A DNA stretch of 64,000 nucleotides from Anaeromyxobacter sp. (lineage in GTDB: Bacteria; Myxococcota; Myxococcia; Myxococcales; Anaeromyxobacteraceae), in the NCBI GenBank assembly GCA_016718565.1, contig JADKCZ010000013.1, forward strand, positions 67,278 through 131,277, in the 5' to 3' direction. Positions 50,027-59,717 of this stretch are shown here, piece after piece; the stretch's first letter is position 1; the number at the start of each line of letters is the position of its first letter. The position numbers were made by a program, and so were the translations under genes. The notes beneath the pieces were generated by a model. It worked only from the letters and a program-made list of their open reading frames with translations, was not told the DNA's origin and made no database searches.

Positions 50027-53000
50027 CTAGGGTGTAACAACGTACGGCATTAGCGGAGAAATCGCGTCGCGGTAGACCGTTGCATTGGTCCTTACCTCTG
50101 CGGCGACGATGTAGGAGCCAACTGGCATTGTGGCCGGCATCACCCAGGTTGCGTTGGCGTTCCAGTCCTGGGCGATGCTCCACATCGCGCCGTTGTGAAT
50201 CCAGAAGCGATAGCTATAGTTCCCCGAGCCGGCGCCGGTGGCAGTAAAGGAAACGGGAAGGCCCGTCGCCTGAGAGTGGGGGCTTGGCAGGTCCACACCA
50301 AGGCCAACGCTCGTTGCAGCACCGTATGCCATTGTGAATGACATTGCATTGGAGATGGCGTCTCGGAATACCGTTGGGCTTGTGCGAACTTCAACGGAGA
50401 CCTGATATTGGCCTGAAAGTGAATTCGTCCAGGTCCACGTATTGCCTCCGCCCCAGTTCTGGGCGAGCGTCCAGCCTGAGCCGTTGTTGATCCAGAACCG
50501 CGAGTCAAACACGGCCACGGCACCGGCGCCGGCCGTAAAGACCACGGCGGTCCCGGGGACCTGCGGACTGGCAAGGCTTGCCGTGAGGGTTGCCACCGTT
50601 GCTGCCGGCGTCGCGATCACATAGCCCATCACCGCAGAAATGGCGTCGCGGGCAACCGTCGTTGTGGTTCTCACCTCCACCGCGAAGCGGTGTTCGCCGT
50701 CGACGGGATTGGTCCAAGCCCATGTTGCGCCGCCACCCCAGTTCTGGGCGATGGCCCAAGCTCCGCCGCTGAAGTGCCAGAACCTGTAGTCGTAACCCAC
50801 GGAACCCGCTCCCGTAGCGGTGAAGGTAATCGGCGTTCCTGGCAACTGCGGGCTAGGAAGGCTCGCCGTGAGCGTGACGCCCGTAGCGGGTGGTGCGCCG
50901 AGTACAATAGTCACGATGGGTGAAACAGCATCACGGAACACAAGCGAAGTGGTTCGTACCTCTGCGACCACCTGATAGGTTCCGGCCGGAGTCGTTGAGG
51001 CCAGGACCCAGTTGGATGTTGGGCTCCAGTCCTGAGCCAGAGAATAGCCAGCTCCGCTATTGATCCAGAACCGGTACTGATATCCGGCAGAGCCAGAGCC
51101 TGCAGCGGTAAAGGTTACCGCCGTCCCAGGCAACTGCGGGCTTGGCAGGTCGGTCCCAAGGGTAACCCCAGTGGCCGGGAGGAACCCGATTGTGTAGGAG
51201 AAATTTGGAGAAACGGCGTCTCTGGGCCCGCTGAGTGCTGTGCGTGCCTCCGCCGCAACGGCGTAGGACCCTTCAATGGCAGTGCCTGGAAGCGTCCAGG
51301 AAGTCAAACCGCTCCAGTCCTGGACCAGCGTCCAAAGCCCGGCAGGATCCTGCATCCAGAATCGGTACTGGTATCCGGTCGACCCGGTCGCACTTGCGGT
51401 GAAGATAATTGCCGTCCCAGCGGGCTGGGGGCTTGGCAGGCTGGCGGAGATCGTGACGCTAGTGGCTTGGGAAATCACGAACGGCAGGACCAGAGAAAGA
51501 GCGTCGACCGCACCGACCGTCGTACGGACCTCAACGCTGACCTGATAGCTACCAGACACCGTAGTGGTGGGTAGAGTCCAAGTGTTGAGCACATTCCAGT
51601 CCTGAACTACCGCCCAGACACCCGGGCTCGAGAAGAGCCAGAAGCGGTACTGATACCCAGAGGAACCGACACCTGCAGCCGTGAAGGTCACGGGCACGCC
51701 AGGCAGCTGCGGGCTCGCCAGGCTCGAGGTGAGCGTCACCCCTGTCGCCGGGGGAGGCGTGACCAAGGTGATCGAGGTCGTGGCCTCCCTGTCGAAGGCG
51801 ACGAGGGAGCTGGTGCGGGTCTGCGCCCTGACGTACCAGGTGCCGAGCGCCGTGGTGGTCGGCAGCGTCCAGGTGCGAGCGAGACCGAAGGGCTGGACCT
51901 CGGTGAAGTTGACGTTGTCCGAGCTCAGCAGGAACCGGTACTGGTAGGCGAGCGACGGGGTGCCGACCGAGCCACCGCCAGTGGCGAGGAAGGACACCGG
52001 CACCGGCACGATGTTCACCGGGTGCGGGCTGGTCCGGTTCGAGGTGATGGCCAAGGTGGTCGCGGGCCGGTAGACAACCACGTAGGCCACCGTCGCCGAG
52101 GCGTCGACCCGGCTGGTGCTGGTCCGGACATCGACCTTCACCTGGTAGGTGCCCGGCTGGGTCGTGGCAGGGAGGATCCAGGTAGCGGTCGGGCTCCAGT
52201 CCTGGGCCGGGGTCGCCGGGAAGGTGGCGCCCGTGCCAAGCCAGAACCGGTACTGATAGCCAGCCGAGCCCGCGCCAACCGCCGTGAAGGTGACGGCGGT
52301 CCCGAAGAAGCCGGGCGACGGGAGCAGCGGGTCTGCACTCAGGGTCACCGAGGCCACGGCCGGGTCGATGATCTGGTACCCGACGATGGTGGCGGAGACG
52401 TCCACGTCGTTGACGGACCCGGTGCGAACGTCAACCCTCACGTCGAAGGTGCCGCCCGGCTCGGTCACCGGCATCGAATAGGTGGCAGAGGCGCTGTACT
52501 GCTGCACGACCTGGAACCCGACACCACGGTCGATGGAGAAGCGGTACTCGTAGGGGCCGACGCCGGCCAGGCCGCCGCCGGTGGCAGCCGCCGTGAAGAC
52601 GACGGGCACCGCGGGGATGATCCGGACGTACTGGAGCGGCGGGTTTGCCGTCAGGGTAACGCCGGTGGCAGGCGGGACCACCTCGGGCGGACCGAACTCG
52701 ACAGGGTTGGAGACCGCTGCGCCGCCCTCGTTGTACGCAACCACACGGTAGTGATCGTGGCTGCCGAGCACGTACGTGGTGTCGGTGAAGGTCGTCGCGT
52801 TGGCGATGGCGAAGCCGACGGTGACGTAGGGGAGCGCGATGCCCGGCGAGCGCTCAATCCGGAAGGCGATCTCGCTCGCGGGGTTGCCGAAGTTGACCTG
52901 GCCCACGTAATCCACCGGCGTGGCGTCGGTCCAGCTCAGGACCGGCAGGCCCTGGGCGTTGGCGGTGATGGTGAGCGGTGCCGGGGTGCCCGGGAGGGTG

Positions 53001-56000
53001 GACACCACGTTCAGGATGATGGGCCGCATCATGTCGTTCTCTTCGTGGCTGAGGATGTGGCAGTGCCACACGTACTCCCAGCCGAAGTTGGTGACGACGT
53101 TGACGTCCGGCGGCACCTTGGCCTGCTGGGTGACCGGGTCGATGCTGGTGAAGCCGAACGGCGAGTTGAGCGGGATGGCCGGGTTGAGCGGGCGCAGGGA
53201 GTTCGGCACGCTGAACGGCAGCTTGGGCGCCCAGGGCCGCATGGCCACGATGGTGTCCTCGAGCGGGCTGATGCGGACGGTGTCCTTCCAGCCGAGCTCG
53301 GTGGGGTGCGGGGCCCGGATCTGGCCGTCCCAGCCGACGCGGTTGACCACCTGCACGTCGAAGATGTGGAAGTGGATGGGGTGCATGTCCACGCCGTTGT
53401 GCGAGATCTTCCAGATCTGCGTGCCGTCACCGAGCACCGGCGACAGGGGCGTGATGGCGTTGTTCAGGATCTCCGTGGCGGGATCCGTGTAGTCGTACAG
53501 CGTCAGGTTGAGCAGGCCGACGATGGGGTTCGGGTTGGTCATGCCGAGGTTGCCGGCCATGCGCCCGAACTCCATGTCGAAGGAGGCGCCCATCTCGTCG
53601 TGGATGCCCTTGGGCTCCATCGGGAAGGACTGGTAGGTGCCGCCCACCGTGAAGACCGGCAGGGTGACGTCCTGGATGCGCGAGAAGCCCCAGTACGGCC
53701 AGACCTGCGGGAAGGTCACGCCGGTGTAGATGCCGTTGTAGGCGTCCTGGCCGACGATGATGCCGTCCTGCGCGGTCTCGAAGACGCCGGCCTTGCCGGG
53801 CGCCGGGGCGAAGGCCGCCTCGAGCGCGGCCAGGTCGAAGGCGGGCGCAGCGGCCACGTTGGCCACGTTCACCTGCATGACCGTGCGGGTGTTGGGGCCG
53901 AAGCCGATCTGCGGGCCCTCCTTCAGGCCGGTGAGGCTGCCGGGCGGCACGCGCCCGTAGCCGCCGGAGTCGGAGAGGTCGGGCGCGCCGGTCAGGTAGT
54001 CGTGCCGCGGATCGAAGGCGGGCACGGCGGCCGGGGCGTCGTTGTAGAGGATGAGCGTCTGGCCCGGCGTAGGGCGAGAAGTCGACCACCACGTCGGCGC
54101 GCTCGGCGGGGCCCAGGAAGAGGCCGAAGGTGTCCACGTTGCCCACGTTGAAGGCGGTGGGGTCACTGACGAAGGTGATGGGCTGCGGCGGGATGACGGT
54201 GGGGCGCGGGGTGAAGCCGCCCTCGGAGCCGAAGTGGATCCACGACGGGCCCTGGGTGGCCGGGTCGGGCACGCCCTCGACGCGGCCGTCCACCGGCCAG
54301 TTCGGGTAGAGGTTGGCGTCGAAGGCAGTGAGCGCCGCCGGCACCATCTTCACCTCGGTGTTGGCGCGGCCGTCACGCGAGACCTGGGCCGGGTCGGCCT
54401 TGTACCAGTTCAGGTTCTGGAACCGGTCGTTGGCCGCGTTCAGCATGCGGAACCGGTAGGCCTTGGGCAGCACGGTCAGCGACGGGAAGGCCTGGCCGTT
54501 CACCATGGCGGTGTCGAAGAAGGTCTCGGCGCCCACCGACGGGATGGGCGTGCCGGGGATCACCGGCGGCTGGCCCGGGGTGGTGCAGAAGGCGAAGACG
54601 GCCGGGTCGGGGTCCGAGCACGCAGGGTCGTGGTACGGGTTCGGCACCGTGTTGTAGAGGATGTTGGTGGTGGGCGGGAAGAACCAGGGGCCGTAGACCC
54701 AGCGGCCGAACGGGTTCACGCCGGTGGGATCGAAGGGGTTCTGGGCCGGCACGTAGACGTGCGGCATCCAGAGGTCGCCCACCACCACCGGGCGCACGCC
54801 GAACTGGTCGGGCGTACCGGAGCCCCAGTTCCAGGTCGGGTCGCCGTTGGTGCGGACGTCGCTGGCGACGAAGGAGCGGTCCTGGATGACGAGCGGGATC
54901 TGGTCGGCCGGCAGCGCGCCCTGGGCCACCAGGGCCTGCTCGAACTGGTCGGTGATCAGGTAGCCGGCGGCCACGCCCACGATGACGTTGAGGCGGGTGA
55001 TGCCCCAGGCGTGCTCATGGTAGAACATGAGCCGGGCCGACTGCTGGTTCGTGTAGTAGTAGGTGCTGGAGCCGGGGCCCGGGTTCGGCATGTCCGGCAC
55101 GTTCTCGAGGCTGACGCCCTCGCGGTACGGCGTGTTGGCCCAGTCGCTCGCCGGGATGATCCACTGGTGCGGGGTGCCGTCGCTGATCCACGGGGTGCGG
55201 CCACCGTGCAGGTGGATGGCGGTTCGGTTCTGGGTGTACTTGGCGCAGTTCTGGCCGGGGGTGGCGTTCCCGGGCGGGATGCTGGCCACCGGGGTGGGGT
55301 CGCAGACGGCGCCGGGGGCGTAGGGCACGCCCTGGGGATCGAGCGCGCCATTGGGCCAGAGGGGGCCCTTGCCGGCGCCCATGATGGTCTCGTCGGTCGG
55401 GATCACCAGGTCGCCGCCCTGGCCGGGCAGCAGGCGGTTGGTGAACTTGATGCGCACCGGGCGGTCGCGGGTGGCCACGATGACCGGGCCGAGCCAGCGG
55501 GCCTGGGCGTCCGGGGCGATGGTGTTCTGGCCCAGGGCGTCGGTGCCGTTGTTGGTCTGGTGGTAGCCGCGCAGGCGGGTGGTGGCCGGCAGATCGGAGT
55601 GGAACTGGTGGGAGAACTCGATGAGCTCGATCTCGTAGTAGTCGGAGCCCGGGTAGGTGATGGAGTCCGGGTTGGCCACCGGGATGTAGTTCCCCAGCAG
55701 GTTGGCGCCGGCGGGGGTCAGGCCGGGCAGCGCGTCCACGAACTTGCGCAGCTCCGGGCTGAAGGCCCAGTTGCTGGTGGTGAAGTAGTCCGGCGTGGTG
55801 CCGGGGCCCGGGGGCGCCACGCCCACCGGGATCTGCGCCTGCTCCGGCGTCATGATCCCGGCCTTGACGGCCGCCTTGCGGGCCTGCTCCAGCCGCAGCT
55901 TGGTGGCCTGCAACTCGGCGGCGGCGGCCTCACGCTGCGCCTGGTTCGGCATGTTGGCGCGCATCTCGTGGGTGGCCGCTGCCTTGGCCGCATAGCTGTC

Positions 56001-56111
56001 GAGTGTGGCCTGGTCCAGTCCGCTGGCAGACTGCGCGGCGGCGAGCTGGAACGGGATCAGGCCGAACACCAGCCCGAGCAACGCGGACAGCACCCTCTTC
56101 TGAGCGATCAT
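50027..56111 (-). CDS. Giant multicopper oxidase with nine C-terminal repeats (one frameshift near 54066)
   Basis: About 2027 aa. Signal peptide at residues 1-26 (VLSALLGLVFGLIPFQLAAA). Copper ligands: HLHGG (His300, His302), YHEHAWG (His365, His367), then HPIHFHIF (near 53365-53388) and WHCHILSHEENDM (near 53033-53070), so types 1, 2 and 3 sites look complete. A fibronectin-like segment (LPVLSWTDATP ... HYRVVAYNEGG) precedes nine ~90-residue repeats like those of the gene at 41575. The frame changes at YAGPDAH near 54066, where GGGCCAG should be GGGCAG (YAGQTLILYNDAP); 6085 bases minus one is 2028 codons. It is likely an extracytoplasmic oxidase of metals or phenolics. Manganese oxidation is a possibility seen in other giant MCOs, not shown here. 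GC falls in the last five to six repeats. Confidence 0.8.
50030..52680 (-). repeat. Protein-coding repeat array B (9 units)
   Basis: Nine units each begin with a variant of PATGVTL and contain SPQLPGTPVTFTA, YQYRFW, QDW, TWTLP and GTYQV.VEVRTS. Units 1-3 (nearest the oxidase) are divergent and GC-rich; units 5-9 are more alike and less GC-rich. Opposite orientation to array A. Confidence 0.8.
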
Positions 56112-56167
56112 CTCTGGTTCTCCCCTCACTGCTTGCACTGCCGTCCGCGGAGCCGCGGGCATTTCCG

Positions 56168-56210
56168 CTGCGATTCCCTTCGGCGCCGCCCCACAGGGCG
56201 CCGATCGCAG
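56168..56210 (-). other. Two-tier hairpin in the leader of the multicopper oxidase
   Basis: CTGCGAT (56168-56174) pairs with ATCGCAG (56204-56210), and CGGCGCC (56181-56187) with GGCGCCG (56197-56203), separated on one side by a 6-base bulge. In RNA this is one long stem with an internal AAGGGA bulge, 57 bases before the start codon. The rest of 56211-56346 is an unusually AT-rich divergent promoter region with TTTGAG/CTCAAA inverted half sites (about 56276-56310). Confidence 0.55.
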
Positions 56211-56346
56211 GGCGACACGTTGACGCAATCTAGTACCCTCGGAAGAAGGCCACATAGTCCGCAGGTCGGGTGTCGTTTGAGTACGGTACATTGATATTTG
56301 GGCTCAAAATTTCCTTACCCTGTGCCGTGATAAGGGGGGTGCGCTC

Positions 56347-56934
56347 ATGCGCCGCATGCTCTTGCCGTCGATCATCGCCATCGCCCTCGTGTTCCTGGGC
56401 AGCCTGGCCCTGCTGGACTGGCTCGGCGGGTCCGAGGCCGGGGATTCCCAGACCCATTTGGCCTCGCCGCCACCAGCACCCAGCGTAGAGGTTCCGCCAC
56501 CGGCGCCCACCGCCACGCCGGCCGAGGTGGCCGCGGAGATGAGGGCTCCGCCCTCCCTCCCCGCCCCGGCGCCGCCGCCCGAGGCGCTGCCACCCTCCGG
56601 CGCGCCGCCAGCCCCGGGCTACGTGCGCGACGAGACCTCCACGCTGCAGGCCACGCTGAGCAGCCGCTGCGGCGCCATGGAGCTGCGGCTGGGCGACGAC
56701 CTGCGCCGGCGCGGCGATCAGCCGGAGGGGCGCGCGGTGCTGCTGGTGGAGGTGGAGCCGCAGCCCGGGCAGCTCAAGTTCTGGTCGAGCAAGCTCCAGA
56801 GCCCGGGGCAGACCAGGCCGTCGCTGGTGGCCTGCGTGCAGTGGGCGCTCAACGGGTACGTGCTGCCGGTCTCCCGGCTGCTGCCCGGCGAGCGCTTCAA
56901 GGTGCAGGTGGTGGTCGGGGTGCGGGCGCGGTAG
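56347..56934 (+). CDS. AgmX/TonB-like membrane protein, Pro-rich (copy 2)
   Basis: 195 aa. N-terminal helix (SIIAIALVFLGSLALLDWL), Pro/Ala-rich spacer (~35-95) and a C-terminal domain with Cys in LSSRCGAMELR and SLVACVQWALNG, ending in FKVQVVVGVRAR. Same plan as the protein at 39906-40505, and the C-terminal parts align loosely (LLVEVEPQPGQLKF against LQLDLEMGDQVVRV). AAGGGGGG precedes the ATG. Divergent from the multicopper oxidase. Function unknown. Confidence 0.68.
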   Translation: MRRMLLPSIIAIALVFLGSLALLDWLGGSEAGDSQTHLASPPPAPSVEVPPPAPTATPAEVAAEMRAPPSLPAPAPPPEALPPSGAPPAPGYVRDETSTLQATLSSRCGAMELRLGDDLRRRGDQPEGRAVLLVEVEPQPGQLKFWSSKLQSPGQTRPSLVACVQWALNGYVLPVSRLLPGERFKVQVVVGVRAR

Positions 56935-56945
56935 GGGCGCAGGCC

Positions 56946-58428
56946 CTACTTGCGCCTCAGCCGCACGACGCGTACCTGCGGGCCGCTCGCGGCGGCGCTC
57001 TCGATCCGATCGAGCGCGGTCGAGGCGTGATCGCAGAGCAACTCGACGGCGATCTCGGTGTCGCGGTGCACCCGCTCCCGCCCGTCGGTCCACGCGAGAT
57101 CGAGGTGGTCGTCGCCGGGCCGCTCCGCGATGAGGCCGTACCGCGCCCGCAGCGCGTCGCCTGGGAGCTCCTCCAGCCCCTGGGCCCATGGGCCGCTGCC
57201 CGAGTGGCCCTCCAGCCTGCCCAGCGTGAGCCCCACCCCGACCGCGCCCAGCGCGGGCGGCATCGCGCACCGCTGCCCAGACGTCATGGGGCGTTTGCGC
57301 CTGCCTCAGCGCCTCGCCCGCATTGCGAATCGAGGCCCTCATGTCCAGGTTGCGCCGGCGATCTGCCAGCGCCGCCCTGGCGAGCGTCACGTCCACCAGA
57401 CCGAGCGCGCGCAGAACGAGGAACGTGAGCACCGCCATGACCAACAACACGGCCGCGGCCTGCGGGCCGTTGGCAAAGCTCACCAGCAGCGCGGCAGCAC
57501 CGAAGACGGTCGCGCCTCCGTAGATGACCAGCACCGCGGCCCGGTGCGAGAGCCCCCGGTCGATGAGGCGGTGGTGCAGGTGGCCCCGATCCGCCGAGAA
57601 GAGCGGAGCCCCACGGACGGCGCGCCGGCCGATGGCGAGCAGCGTGTCGGAGATTGGGATGCCGAGCGCCAGGATGGGGACCACGATGGCCACCGCGGTG
57701 GTGGACTTCGAGCTGGTCCGGATGGCCGCCGTGGCGAGCACGAAGCCGAGGAACATCGACCCGGTGTCGCCCATGAAGATGGTGGCCGGGTTGAAGTTGT
57801 AGAGGAGGAACCCCAGGATGGCGCCGCCGAGCGCCGCAGCGAACAGCAGCATGAGCGCGTCGCCACGCACCGCGGCCAGGGTGAAGATGGTGGCCACGGC
57901 GATGAAGGCCACCCCGCCGGCCAGCCCATCGAGGCCGTCGATGAGGTTCATCGCGTTGATGACACCAGCGATCCAGAACATGGTGAACGGCAAGGCGAAC
58001 AGGCCAAGTGAAATCGGAGGGCCAAAGGGGTGCGACACCTGGTCGATGCGGAACCCGGCCCAGTACATGGCCGCCGACACGGCGAACTGGACGAAGAACT
58101 TCGTCTTCGCGTTGCAGCCCCTCAGGTCATCGAGGATGCCGAGCGCGGCGATGGCCAGGCCGCCGCCGAAGAGCGCCAGCGCGGTCGTCGAGTCGCTCCA
58201 GAAGCGACGACCGACCTCGCTGCTCACGAAGAAGAGCGCCGCCAAGGGGGCGAAGAAGGCCAGCACGATGGCGATGCCGCCGAGGCGCGGCACCGGCCGC
58301 CCGTGGATCTTGCGCGATGTCAGGCCGTGGTCCAGCGCCCCGTATCGATGGGCAAGCTCGCGCACCATCGGCGTGGCGACGGCGCCCACGAGGGTGGACG
58401 AAATGAAGGCGACGGTCGCTGCTCTCAC
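56946..58428 (-). CDS. WecA/MraY-type polyprenyl-phosphate GlcNAc-1-P transferase (frameshifted near 57265)
   Basis: About 493 aa. Ten or so membrane helices carry the family motifs GLTSRKIHGRPVPRLGGIA, LGILDDLRG, NAMNLIDGLDGLAGG, FMGDTGSMFLGF and the sugar-recognition motif DRGHLHHRL. It starts polysaccharide assembly on a lipid carrier. A cytosolic C-terminal extension of ~150 residues follows the last helix. In it the frame is lost after VWAAVRDA and resumes with PPALGAVGVGLTLGRLEG. 1483 bases minus one gives 494 codons. The extension looks GAF-like (weak). GTG start at 58428. Confidence 0.78.
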
Positions 58429-58517
58429 GGGGTCCCCAACTGGCTCCTGAGAAGCGCCGACACTACACGGTCGCAGGCCCTTGAATCCAGAGCGCGGCCC
58501 TCTGCCGGCCTGTTGGC

Positions 58518-59717
58518 CTACGCGCCTTCGTCCAGGGAGCGGAGCAGCAGTTCGAAGGCCGCGGTCCTCAGCCGCCGATCGTACGCGCGTTCGAAGGCAG
58601 CACGAGCTGCCGTGCCAAGCGCCGGACCGCCCCGCAGGAGGCGCAGGATTGCAGCCGCCGCGGCAGGCGCATCTCCGCAGGGAACCACCTCCCCGATGTT
58701 CTCCCGGCTCACGGTGCACGCGGCTTCCGACGTCGCCGGCCCGATGTAGAGCATGGGCCGACCAACGGCCATCACGCCATAGATCTTGCTCGGCTCGATG
58801 AGACCCAGCGTGCCAGGGTCCTGCGAGACGACATGGATGTCACCGGCCGACAGCGACTCCGAGAGCTTGGAGCGTGGCTGGTAGGGCAGGCACCTCACGG
58901 ATGGAAGGTCCCTCGCCTCGGCCTCGACCTCGGCCCGCTTCGCGCCGTCTCCGACGAACATGAAAACGACCTCGGGATGCCCGACGAGCAGGCGGGCCGC
59001 GTCGAGCAGGGTCCGCATGTCGTGGCCACGGCCCATGTTGCCCGAGTAGAGAACGACCTTCTTGCCGTCGAGGCCGTGGCGCCGCCGAAACTCGTTCGAG
59101 CCCGCCTCCACGGGCCGAACGGCCTGGCCGTCTGACCAGTTGGGCAGCAAGTGGACGCGGTCCGGTGGAACACCCTTGCCCTCGACCAAGTTCCCCATGG
59201 CTTCGCCGAGGACCACCACCGCGTCGGCCCGCTTGAGGGTTGCCCGCGATGCCAGGTCCAGGGCCCGTGCCGGCAAGGACCCGGCACCCAGGACACCAAA
59301 CTCCACGGCGAGCTCGGGGTAGACATCCTGTAGCCAGTAGACGAAGCGGGTGCGCTTGAGCGTTCGGAGCGCACCTCCGATGGTGGCAACCAGCGGAGGT
59401 GTGGACATGGCCACCACGGCGTCGAACCTGGGGAGAAGGAGCGCCCGGATGAACGCCGCGCAGAAGAACGTGGTGTAGTCGCACAACCGAGCGGGGACAG
59501 AGCCCTTCCCGAGTGAGGTCGAGTGGACCCGCACGATCCGGACACCACGGTGGAGCTCCCGAGCCGGTAGGCGCTCGCCACCGAGGTAGCCGCCGCGGGC
59601 GGCCAAGGCGGTGACCTGGTGACCGGCAAGCACCAGGTCCTCGGCCAGGTCGGTCGCCAGCTGTGCCGTGGCCGAATGGTCGGGGTGGAAGAACTGGTTG
59701 AGGAGGAGGACCTTCAT
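58518..59717 (-). CDS. GT4-family glycosyltransferase (WbuB-like)
   Basis: 399 aa cytosolic/peripheral enzyme. N-terminal MKVLLLNQFFHPDHSATAQL, with the donor-binding domain showing VVLYSGNMGRGHDMRTLL, FMFVGDGAKRAE and the E-x7-E-like segment EPSKIYGVMAVGRPML. Adds a sugar to the lipid-linked glycan. ATG 59717 overlaps the preceding gene's stop by 4 bases. Confidence 0.88.
   Translation of the reverse strand: MKVLLLNQFFHPDHSATAQLATDLAEDLVLAGHQVTALAARGGYLGGERLPARELHRGVRIVRVHSTSLGKGSVPARLCDYTTFFCAAFIRALLLPRFDAVVAMSTPPLVATIGGALRTLKRTRFVYWLQDVYPELAVEFGVLGAGSLPARALDLASRATLKRADAVVVLGEAMGNLVEGKGVPPDRVHLLPNWSDGQAVRPVEAGSNEFRRRHGLDGKKVVLYSGNMGRGHDMRTLLDAARLLVGHPEVVFMFVGDGAKRAEVEAEARDLPSVRCLPYQPRSKLSESLSAGDIHVVSQDPGTLGLIEPSKIYGVMAVGRPMLYIGPATSEAACTVSRENIGEVVPCGDAPAAAAAILRLLRGGPALGTAARAAFERAYDRRLRTAAFELLLRSLDEGA

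Noticed and set aside
54050..54080. Programmed frameshift in the multicopper oxidase
   Set aside because: There is no slippery heptamer or stimulatory structure, and similar single-base breaks occur in six other genes, so a sequence error is simpler.
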